The notes below the pieces were generated by a model. It saw nothing but the letters and a program-made list of their open reading frames with translations. It did no database searches and had not been told where the DNA came from. From positions 1 through 17,753 of the forward strand of contig QMTG01000006.1 in the NCBI GenBank assembly GCA_003649915.1: 17,753 bases of DNA, given 5' to 3'. This stretch comes from Thermoplasmata archaeon. GTDB taxonomy: Archaea > Thermoplasmatota > Thermoplasmata > B31-G17. A program made the translations under genes and the position numbers. This document shows positions 8,026-14,587 of this stretch, in pieces. Numbering within the stretch: the stretch's first letter is position 1; every line of letters starts with the position of its first letter.

Positions 8026-9080
8026 GAAATCACCACCAGGCTGTCTGCGAACTCTCTTATACTTTTTCCATGGTAGAGAGCCAAGAGAACTGCCCTTATA
8101 TTTCTTATTTCAACTTCCTTGGCTGCAAGAAAGTAAACAAGTTGGCCCGTGAGCAATGGGTCCTTGCCCGAGATTTCACGTGCTTTTAGGAGTATAATTT
8201 TATCCAGTAACCTCTCGGCGTCCTCAACATCCCTTGCCTCTTTTATGCTCGCATACGGTGTGCCTTCGAGTGCACGTGCTATATCTCCAACATCCCTCGA
8301 ATCGCATAACTGCTCCAGCATCCAGTCTGCAAGGTGCCAGCCCCCTCCCATCATATGCTTTTTAATATCTGCAATACCAAGTTTAATACCTCGCAATGCA
8401 ATCTTGATGTTTATAGAATCGATCAAAACACCCACGAACTCCCTTATTGACGCACCTAGAGATGAGTCAATTCCCGCCAAGGAGCGCCTCATGTTTCCCA
8501 GAGCGCACTTATCCATTTCTAGCATGCATCCAACGATGTCCGAGCATTCCTCAAACCCGTACTTTTCCCTTATAACAGCAAGGGCACCATCAAGGTCGTG
8601 CGCTTCAGCAATATCGCGAAGAAGACTTTTGTCTACACCACCTATTATTGGGAGTTTTTCAATTGCTTCCTCCTCTCCAACATTTTTGAGTGCTAATGCT
8701 CTCTTCAATATTTGCATCTCAACATAGCCCTTATACGCTTCTGTGAACACTCTAATCCCCTCGGGCACTGAACTCAGCACATAGTCTACAATTCTCACAT
8801 ATTCAGCATCCAGTGATGTCTCAATATCCTCCCAGCGACTTCCACGCACTTCCATGCCCGACGCTGCAAGCATTGATGTTGCCTCAGATATCCCTCCCGT
8901 CTCCACAAGTTGGTTTATTTTTTCCATGGTTATGTAGGCTGGGGCCAGCACATGCAACTTTGCATTAATATAGGCAAAGGATGCAATGTTTGTTATGGTT
9001 CGATAATAACTCATGAACAGTATGACAATAATCAGTATTACGAGTGCGACTACCAGCAGCGCGATGGTTGACGGTGCCAA
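8022..9080 (-). CDS. atpC: A-type ATP synthase subunit C (central stalk-rotor adaptor)
   Basis: The adaptor that joins the central shaft to the K ring, 352 residues from the TTG at 9080. The open frame extends to 9158, but that would overlap atpE by 74 nt. The TTG has AGGAGG (9089-9094) with an 8-nt spacer and lies just after the atpE stop, so it is preferred. The body is helical with the family's YINAKLH segment, the three-fold repeated helical bundle, and the conserved C-terminal tail with KEVEIRNIRAVLLALYHG. The N-terminus is odd: residues 5-24 form a strong hydrophobic helix (PSTIALLVVALVILIIVILF) that could anchor the subunit in the membrane. Many family members lack this. Confidence 0.92.
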   Translation of the reverse strand: MAPSTIALLVVALVILIIVILFMSYYRTITNIASFAYINAKLHVLAPAYITMEKINQLVETGGISEATSMLAASGMEVRGSRWEDIETSLDAEYVRIVDYVLSSVPEGIRVFTEAYKGYVEMQILKRALALKNVGEEEAIEKLPIIGGVDKSLLRDIAEAHDLDGALAVIREKYGFEECSDIVGCMLEMDKCALGNMRRSLAGIDSSLGASIREFVGVLIDSINIKIALRGIKLGIADIKKHMMGGGWHLADWMLEQLCDSRDVGDIARALEGTPYASIKEARDVEDAERLLDKIILLKAREISGKDPLLTGQLVYFLAAKEVEIRNIRAVLLALYHGKSIREFADSLVVIS

Positions 9081-9084
9081 CCTA

Positions 9085-9657
9085 TTATCCTCCTTCGCCA
9101 AGATGCTTTGCTGCAACCTCTCGCAACGATGGCATGCTTCTAGCGATAATTTCCTCAAATGTGTAATTTATTTTCATTCCTCTGTCTTTTGATTCTATGA
9201 TAACCCCGCCAATCTCTATGTCTCCTCTCAAGACCTCACAGCCGTGTCTTTCACACAGCCTTCGAACCAGCGCCATATCTTTCTCTCTGCAGTAAACCCT
9301 GAAACTGCTCCCCAGCATCTCCCTACCTTCCGCGATCTTTCTTTCCAGAAAGGAGGCGTACGTTTTTTCATCAAGCGATGACAATTTTTCCTTTGCCCTT
9401 TCAATTGCCATTCTTACGGCATTGTCCATGGCTTCGAGCACGAGCCTTTTTCCCTCAAGGTTTGCAGAGGATATTGCCCTCTTCCACGCAGTATTCACAG
9501 TCTTTTCCACCTCTTTTTGAATCCTCTTCCTTTCTTTCTCAACCTTCTCCCTTGCATTAGCCATTATTTTTTCCACAGCCTTATCGCACCGAATCATCAT
9601 GTTTTTTATTTTCCTCGCGGTCTCCTCCTCAATTTTTTTCACTATCTCTTCAACCAT
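9085..9657 (-). CDS. atpE: A-type ATP synthase subunit E (peripheral stalk)
   Basis: This 190-residue protein has the standard layout of the peripheral-stalk subunit. Residues 1-95 are a long charged coiled coil (repeats of K, E and R with regular hydrophobics), which would pair with subunit H. Residues 100-190 form the globular domain that contacts the top of the A/B head, including the GDIEIGGVIIESKDRGMKIN segment, a reliable family mark. It starts 24 nt after the atpK stop, with a purine-rich but imperfect Shine-Dalgarno sequence, and is followed directly by atpC. Confidence 0.95.
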   Translation of the reverse strand: MVEEIVKKIEEETARKIKNMMIRCDKAVEKIMANAREKVEKERKRIQKEVEKTVNTAWKRAISSANLEGKRLVLEAMDNAVRMAIERAKEKLSSLDEKTYASFLERKIAEGREMLGSSFRVYCREKDMALVRRLCERHGCEVLRGDIEIGGVIIESKDRGMKINYTFEEIIARSMPSLREVAAKHLGEGG

Positions 9658-9681
9658 CTGACAGCATACCCCCTGCCTTTT

Positions 9682-10761
9682 TCACATAAGCCCTATTCCT
9701 ATCATTATAAATATCGCTATCAGTAAACCAAAGATTGCAAACGTTTCTGACATCACTGAAAATATTATGCCGCGTGTCATACTCTGCGGATTTCTCGCAG
9801 TCGCCTGTATTGCGGCAGCGCCCGTTATTCCCTGACCTATTGCGCTCAGCCCTGCAATTCCAACGGCAAGACCACTACCTAGTGCCGCGATGCCTACGGC
9901 TTGCGATACGCCCATTTTTCCGCCGAAAACCCCAGAAAATGCGAGCAACAGTATTGCTATAAGAAGACCATAGATTGCTTGCGTTTCCGGTAACACGGAA
10001 AATATAATGGCCCTTCCAAACATCTCTGGCTTCTTACCAACAACGCCAATACCTGATGATGCAGCAATACCTTGACCTATTGCGCTCATTCCTGCAATTC
10101 CAACTGCAAGACCGCAGCCTACCGCTATAAGGCCAACACCTATTCCTACGTCCTCGAGATGAACACCAATTAGCCCTGTCTTATGCAGTATTATTATTGC
10201 TATAAGAAGACCATAGATTGCTTGCGTTTCCGGTAATACAGAAAATATAACAGCCCTTCCAAACATCTCTGACTTCTCACCAACAACGCCAATACTTGAT
10301 GATGCAGCAATACCTTGGCCTATAGCGCTCAGCCCTGCAATTCCAACTGCAAGACCGCAGCCTATGGCTATAAGGCCAACACCTATTCCTATGTTTTCGG
10401 GATGACCCCCAATTAGTCCTGTTTTAAGCAGTATTATTATTGCTATAAGAAGGCCATATATTGCCTGCGTCTGCGGCAAAGCTTGGAAAAGTATTGCCCT
10501 GCTAAACATCTGAGGTTTCTCCGCAACCACACCAGAGCCTGCAGCCCCAGCAATCCCTACGCCTATTCCCGCGCCCATGCCCGATATTCCTATGGCTATG
10601 CCTGCACCGATTGCTGCTAAATACGCTCCAAGCATGTTCTTTTCACCATCTGTAGACGTTTCATTACCCTCTGCAAGCGCCCCGTACGCCATTAATATCA
10701 GGGTTGCAAGCACAGCCAGCGATAGCATTACGGCTTTCCCCATCAGCATGGATTTTTTCAT
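9682..10761 (-). CDS. atpK: A-type ATP synthase rotor subunit K, four fused hairpins
   Basis: The membrane rotor proteolipid, here 359 residues instead of the usual ~80-160. A signal-like leader (1-30, ending ALA) is followed by four helical hairpins of 80-81 residues. The ion-site position in the second helix of each is Q97, E178, E259 and E339. The first-helix glutamine position is V68, Q149, Q230 and Q310. The helper pair after the carboxylate is T98-Q99, T179-Q180, T260-Q261 and T340-F341. So hairpin 1 lacks the carboxylate and hairpin 4 lacks the Gln of the pair. By analogy with the Enterococcus hirae Na+ ring (T64, Q65, Q110, E139), three complete sites would form between hairpins 1/2, 2/3 and 3/4. 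Na+ coupling is inferred. The ATG overlaps the atpI stop (ATGA), with GGAGGTA upstream. Confidence 0.95.
   Translation of the reverse strand: MKKSMLMGKAVMLSLAVLATLILMAYGALAEGNETSTDGEKNMLGAYLAAIGAGIAIGISGMGAGIGVGIAGAAGSGVVAEKPQMFSRAILFQALPQTQAIYGLLIAIIILLKTGLIGGHPENIGIGVGLIAIGCGLAVGIAGLSAIGQGIAASSSIGVVGEKSEMFGRAVIFSVLPETQAIYGLLIAIIILHKTGLIGVHLEDVGIGVGLIAVGCGLAVGIAGMSAIGQGIAASSGIGVVGKKPEMFGRAIIFSVLPETQAIYGLLIAILLLAFSGVFGGKMGVSQAVGIAALGSGLAVGIAGLSAIGQGITGAAAIQATARNPQSMTRGIIFSVMSETFAIFGLLIAIFIMIGIGLM
9961..10446 (-). repeat. Tandem 243-bp duplication inside atpK (hairpins 2 and 3)
   Basis: Bases 9961-10203 and 10204-10446 are head-to-tail copies, 81 codons each. Comparing them by eye gives about 22 differences in 243 positions, or about 91% identity. 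Flanking hairpins 1 and 4 are clearly less alike. This indicates a late duplication, or ongoing gene conversion, in frame within the gene. Confidence 0.9.
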
Positions 10762-12866
10762 TTCTCTACCTCCAACGAATATTTTCTAACTACTCTCAAC
10801 GGATTAAACTTCCTTCCACCACCTTCATAGAACTGGCCAAAAAATTCAACATACTGGAGCCTGAGCGAGTGGATGAACGCACCGAGTGCCTGTATTCCTG
10901 CGTTAAACATATGACCAAAGACGAGGACTAGGAGAACAAAGACCATTATTGCAGAGAAAACACTGAAAACGCTTATTACACCCATTATAACGAAAAATAT
11001 AGATATGTAGCCTAACTTTTTAATCCTCATCTTTTTGGAAAGTGCAAAAACAATTACAGCCATTACGATAAATACTGAGAGACAGATGAATGAGGAGGCA
11101 AACATCGGGAGTATGCGAGAGATTATGTTTATTGTGAGGGCTATCCCTGAGGTGGCTAAGCCCAGTGCAAGTATTCTGGCATATGAAAGAAAGTTTCCTA
11201 TGAATCCTGTGAGGTCGAAGAATGCTAGCGGCCCCTTGGGCACAAATAACAGGATCATACCAATGAGAACGCCCATGTATGCGAGTTTTATCACAATATC
11301 TGAGAATGTGAAGAATCCAAGCATTCTTGTTATTAAAACAAAACCTGCAGGCTCAAGAAAAATCCATGATACTTGGCCGTTCAAAGCCTCTTTTATTTTT
11401 CTCTCCCTTAAATTCTTAATCAAGGCTAGGGCTATTCCTATATTCAGTTGTAGAAGACCAAGTATGAGGGAAAGAAGGAGTATGGCGATCGGATTTTTCA
11501 TTGAATCCAATACTATAACGCGTGATATACCCAATGATGTGAGGGCGGGCGTTAGCGGATTATATTCATCAAGAGGCCCAAGAAAACTTCCGAGTAGCAG
11601 CCCTGCAATTATCGTGGCGATCCCGATCACTATGAATATTTTTGCATAATCCCTCATGCCCTCATCAACTTGCCCTAACCCCTTGTAAAGCAGTACGCCT
11701 ATGATTGTTACGAGTATGCCATAAAAAGCATCACCGAGCATTAAAGCGAAAAATAGTATAAATGCTGGCGTTATTATTACTGTTGGGTCAAACTCGTTAT
11801 AATTGGGTAATGCATACATTTCCGTTAATCTCTGGTAAGGTCTTGCCCATTTCGGGTTATTTATCAGTATTGGCACTTCCTCTCCTTCCCTTGGCTTTCT
11901 ATAGTAAAAGTAAGCCCCCGAGTCTGCAGATAAAACACCATTTCTCACCTTTTTGATTATTTTTTGAGGACACCATCCAGATATCAGCCTTGCACTTTCT
12001 GTCCTTCCCGCCCTAAGGCTTGCTTCTCTCTTCATTCTGACATTGATTATTTCATCATGGTATACTCTCAGCTCATTACCGTATTTTTTAGCCAACTCTA
12101 ACCCTTTTGTATAGAGTTTTTCTATTTCCCTTCTCATATCTCTTAGTTTGGAGTTTAGTTTTTCTATAACACTACGTGGTTTTCCAGAAAACGGTGGAAG
12201 GCGGACTTCTCTGAATAAATCCCTCCCAAGTTCGCCATAAAAAGAAGAATCATCCTTCTTATATGTGATTATGAGCACAGCGTAATACTCCTCATAACTT
12301 TCATAATATACATGTGCGCCGTATTTCTTGGCAATACTCATTATTTTCCCAATATCTGTGCTTATACCCACTTTTACAGTAAAAAACGTGTGCTTTACCA
12401 AATACTTCATATCAAAGTCCAACCTTTCAATGCTTTTCAGAGTCTTTATTGCCGCCCTGAGCAGACTGATTCTTTCCTCAATTTCTCCTATTTTACGCTC
12501 TACAGCCAAAACTTCATCGCACATTTTTTCCACAATATCCGCATGTTTTGCGAAAAAAGCGTACTCGGATAATTTTTTTGCCTTTAGCTTAGGCTTGGGC
12601 TTTGGGAAAAAAACCTCAAGTTTCTTTTTCCTCCTACCTTCACATCGGTGCAAAAAATTGAGTGCTTTTTTAACCATGCCCTCATATTCCATTATCTTTC
12701 TCAGACCTTCATGTTCTCTGTCGAAATGAAGCATTTCCGCCAACTCTTCAAACCTAACATCAGATACCTCAACAACTCCCATCTTATGCAGCGTGTCCAA
12801 TACTCTATCGTAGGAATCCTTATGAGTTAAAATGTACAGTTTGACCATTCTTTCAGGGAATAGCAA
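10758..12866 (-). CDS. atpI: A-type ATP synthase subunit I (membrane stator)
   Basis: This 702-residue protein is the stator subunit equivalent to eukaryotic subunit a. Residues 1-340 are the soluble, largely helical cytoplasmic arm. Residues 360-665 hold about eight membrane helices. The essential arginine that faces the rotor is R564 in LSYARILALGLA, matching R735 of yeast Vph1. A second conserved Arg is R669 in HSLRLQYVEFFGQFYEGGG. The TTG at 12866 is preferred over the ATG at 12848. It has AGAGGTG (12875-12881) with an 8-nt spacer, and the resulting MLFPERMVKL fits the usual PE-x-M start of the family. It overlaps atpK by 4 nt. Confidence 0.95.
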   Translation of the reverse strand: MLFPERMVKLYILTHKDSYDRVLDTLHKMGVVEVSDVRFEELAEMLHFDREHEGLRKIMEYEGMVKKALNFLHRCEGRRKKKLEVFFPKPKPKLKAKKLSEYAFFAKHADIVEKMCDEVLAVERKIGEIEERISLLRAAIKTLKSIERLDFDMKYLVKHTFFTVKVGISTDIGKIMSIAKKYGAHVYYESYEEYYAVLIITYKKDDSSFYGELGRDLFREVRLPPFSGKPRSVIEKLNSKLRDMRREIEKLYTKGLELAKKYGNELRVYHDEIINVRMKREASLRAGRTESARLISGWCPQKIIKKVRNGVLSADSGAYFYYRKPREGEEVPILINNPKWARPYQRLTEMYALPNYNEFDPTVIITPAFILFFALMLGDAFYGILVTIIGVLLYKGLGQVDEGMRDYAKIFIVIGIATIIAGLLLGSFLGPLDEYNPLTPALTSLGISRVIVLDSMKNPIAILLLSLILGLLQLNIGIALALIKNLRERKIKEALNGQVSWIFLEPAGFVLITRMLGFFTFSDIVIKLAYMGVLIGMILLFVPKGPLAFFDLTGFIGNFLSYARILALGLATSGIALTINIISRILPMFASSFICLSVFIVMAVIVFALSKKMRIKKLGYISIFFVIMGVISVFSVFSAIMVFVLLVLVFGHMFNAGIQALGAFIHSLRLQYVEFFGQFYEGGGRKFNPLRVVRKYSLEVEK

Positions 12867-12889
12867 CCCACAACCACCTCTTTTTCATA

Positions 12890-13207
12890 TCACCTCTTCA
12901 AAACTTCCTTCACAACTGCATCTGCTGCCCTCTCAATGTAGCCCTTGGCCTTTTCCATAACTTCTTTTGCCCTTCTCTTAGCCTCTTCTACAATCCTTTT
13001 TGCCTCTTCGGCAGCCTCTATCTCTCTAGCCTTTATCAGTTTCTCAGCCTCTTCCCTAAGTTTTGCTACCTCCCTCTTTATAAACTCCTCTGCCTCCTTC
13101 CTTGCCTTTTCCACTCTTTTCTTTATTTCCTTCTCCGCCTCCTCAACTCTCTTTATCGCCCTTTGCTCAGCCTCCTTCAGCATCTTAAGCGCTTCATTAA
13201 TCTCCAT
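12890..13207 (-). CDS. atpH: A-type ATP synthase subunit H (peripheral stalk)
   Basis: This 105-residue protein is almost entirely one charged coiled coil (repeated EEAEK/RVEEAEKEI-type units) from about residue 5 to 90. It ends in a short amphipathic helix. This is the expected form of the H (G) subunit, which winds around E to make the peripheral stalk. Position as first gene before atpI supports the call, since sequence alone is low complexity. The ATG at 13207 has a C-rich, not purine-rich, upstream sequence and lies 24 nt from a TATA box, so its mRNA is probably leaderless. Confidence 0.85.
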   Translation of the reverse strand: MEINEALKMLKEAEQRAIKRVEEAEKEIKKRVEKARKEAEEFIKREVAKLREEAEKLIKAREIEAAEEAKRIVEEAKRRAKEVMEKAKGYIERAADAVVKEVLKR

Positions 13208-13212
13208 GACAT

Positions 13213-13256
13213 CGGGGGAATGGGGGAGGGGTATATAAAAATTGAGCGTTCCCCCG
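13213..13256. promoter_or_regulatory. Inverted repeat bracketing the ATP synthase TATA box
   Basis: CGGGGGAA (13213-13220) and TTCCCCCG (13249-13256) are perfect 8-bp arms separated by 28 bp. The dyad is at 13234.5, which is also the centre of the TATATA core at 13232-13237. A dimeric regulator binding both arms would straddle the promoter. The arms are the observation; the regulatory role is inferred. Confidence 0.45.
13232..13240 (-). promoter_or_regulatory. TATA box of the ATP synthase operon
   Basis: On the minus strand TTTTATATA ends 24 nt before the atpH ATG. A start about 26 nt downstream of the box centre falls within a few bases of the ATG. The spacer is C-rich and has no Shine-Dalgarno sequence, which also suggests a leaderless transcript. 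Confidence 0.65.
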
Positions 13257-13261
13257 CCCTT

Positions 13262-13277
13262 ATGTCAGACGTGACAT
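13262..13277. promoter_or_regulatory. Palindromic element between the divergent promoters
   Basis: ATGTCA (13262-13267) and TGACAT (13272-13277) are perfect 6-bp arms around GACG. The element lies about 22 bp upstream of the ATP synthase TATA box and about 55 bp upstream of the hsp20 TATA box. That is a plausible operator position for either or both operons. Confidence 0.4.
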
Positions 13278-13331
13278 CCTCATTACTATTATCGCAATGT
13301 TATTATCATTTTCCATACTCATGCAGAAAGT

Positions 13332-13339
13332 TTTATATA
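13332..13339 (+). promoter_or_regulatory. TATA box of hsp20 (and possibly the whole chaperone cluster)
   Basis: TTTATATA at 13332-13339 is preceded by a purine-rich stretch (GCAGAAAG) that fits a TFB recognition element. The expected start is near 13360, giving a leader of about 30 nt that contains the GGAGGTGG Shine-Dalgarno site (13379-13386). Two copies of CATACTC (13314-13320 and 13350-13356) lie evenly on either side of the box. Confidence 0.6.
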
Positions 13340-13391
13340 GAAGAGTTTACATACTCGAAAAACCCTGGAAAAATAAAAGGAGGTGGTGTGA

Positions 13392-13952
13392 TTGAAGAAA
13401 AAGAAAAAGTCGGATGATTTCTGGGACGAAGATCGATGGAACAGGTTCTGGGATATTGATGAGTTCTTTGACTTTGACGTTGACGAGTACTTTGAGAAAA
13501 TGAGGAGGTACCTCGATCGCCTTTTCCACACAGCGCTGAGAGGAGAGGCGGAAATAAGGGGGCCATTCATATACGGGTTCACTATGAGAATAGGACCGGA
13601 TGGCAAACCACATATTCAGGAGTTTGGCAATACAAAACCCTATCTTATGGGCCGTAAAGGAGAGGGATTAGGCAGAGAGCCCATCACAGATATTACGGAG
13701 AGTGAGGGGGAAGTGTATGTGACAGCGGAGATTCCTGGTGTTGAAAAGAAGGACATAGACATACGCCTGACTGAGGATACACTGACCATAGACGTGAAAA
13801 ATCCAAAACGAAGGTATTACAAGAGTATCACCTTGCCATGCGCCGTTGACCCAGATAGTGCAAAAGCAACGTATAAGAACGGGATTTTAGATATAACAAT
13901 AAAGAAAAAGGCTGTTGAGGAGAGGAAAGGAAAAAGGATAAAGATTGAGTAA
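13392..13952 (+). CDS. hsp20: Small heat-shock protein, Hsp20/alpha-crystallin family
   Basis: This 186-residue protein starts at TTG 13392, with GGAGGTGG and a 5-nt spacer. The N-terminus is lysine-rich, then rich in Asp, Phe and Trp (8-36). A YGFTMRIGPDGKPHIQEFGN segment (61-80) is, to my knowledge, typical of a group of archaeal Hsp20 proteins. The alpha-crystallin domain spans about 98-172 and carries the ATYKNGILDITIKKK signature (159-173). The C-terminus has the I-x-I anchor as IKI (183-185), used to assemble oligomers. It acts as an ATP-independent holdase that passes unfolded proteins to the DnaK system encoded just downstream. Confidence 0.93.
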   Translation: MKKKKKSDDFWDEDRWNRFWDIDEFFDFDVDEYFEKMRRYLDRLFHTALRGEAEIRGPFIYGFTMRIGPDGKPHIQEFGNTKPYLMGRKGEGLGREPITDITESEGEVYVTAEIPGVEKKDIDIRLTEDTLTIDVKNPKRRYYKSITLPCAVDPDSAKATYKNGILDITIKKKAVEERKGKRIKIE

Positions 13953-13999
13953 TATTTCTCTTACCATTTCTCCATCGCGATATATTAGGTGATAAATAA

Positions 14000-14587
14000 A
14001 TGAGCAAAGATGTTGGAAAAAAGAAGAGAGTAGCGCGTGGTTACGAGAGAAAAACTAAACAAATGCTGATAGAGGAAATTGAGAAATTAAAGGCTGAGAA
14101 CGAGAGGTTAAAGGAGGAAAATGAAGGTCTTAGGGAAAATAACGAAAAATTGAAGGCTGAGAATGAGGGGCTAAGGCAAAGATTGCTCAGAACTATGGCG
14201 GACTTTGACAATTACAGAAAGTGGGTTGAGAAAGAAAGGAAGAACTTGGAATTAAGTGCGCTTGAGGGTGTAATCACCGACATATTACCTGTGCTTGATA
14301 GCATTGATATTGCCATACAGAGCATGGATGAAGAGAATAAGAAGGGCATGATCATGCTGAGGGACATGATGATGCGTGTACTTGAGACACGAGGGGTAAA
14401 ACCTGTGGGCAAAGTTGGGGAAAAGTTTGACCCGTATAAGCATGAGGCTGTTGAGGTAGTAAAGGGAGATGACGATGACGTTGTAGTTGACGTACTGCGT
14501 AAGGGCTATACTCTTGGCACAAAAGTTATAAGGTGTGCAAGAGTGGTGGTATCGAAAGCTGAAAATGATAACGGAGGTGGTGGGTGA
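14000..14587 (+). CDS. grpE: GrpE nucleotide exchange factor
   Basis: GrpE releases ADP from DnaK. The 195-residue protein has an N-terminal basic tail, then a long coiled coil (about 16-75) with near-repeated units (ENERLKEENEGLRENNEKLKAENEGLRQRL), and RTMADFDNYRKWVEKE, the standard GrpE helix. The C-terminal beta domain contains KFDPYKHEAV and ends with the LRKGYTLGTKVIRCARVVVS strand pair. The acidic DDDD stretch is a small insertion. The start at 14000 has AGGTGAT 6 nt upstream. It lies 47 nt after hsp20 and overlaps dnaK by one base. It is of bacterial origin by family, as are all archaeal DnaK systems. Confidence 0.95.
   Translation: MSKDVGKKKRVARGYERKTKQMLIEEIEKLKAENERLKEENEGLRENNEKLKAENEGLRQRLLRTMADFDNYRKWVEKERKNLELSALEGVITDILPVLDSIDIAIQSMDEENKKGMIMLRDMMMRVLETRGVKPVGKVGEKFDPYKHEAVEVVKGDDDDVVVDVLRKGYTLGTKVIRCARVVVSKAENDNGGGG

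Noticed and set aside
9682..10761. Assembly artefact as the sole cause of the hairpin repeats in atpK
   Set aside because: All four units differ from one another, stay in frame and carry position-specific residue changes, so simple misassembly is unlikely. The copy number of the 91% pair still deserves a long-read check.
13213..13259. G-quadruplex in the ATP synthase promoter
   Set aside because: The plus strand has only three adjacent G-runs (13214-13218, 13222-13226, 13228-13231) and the minus strand two, so a four-run quadruplex is not supported. The inverted repeat is the better description.
14045..14230. Tandem repeat array in grpE
   Set aside because: The repeated LKAENE-type units reflect the heptad pattern of a coiled coil, not a DNA repeat with independent meaning.
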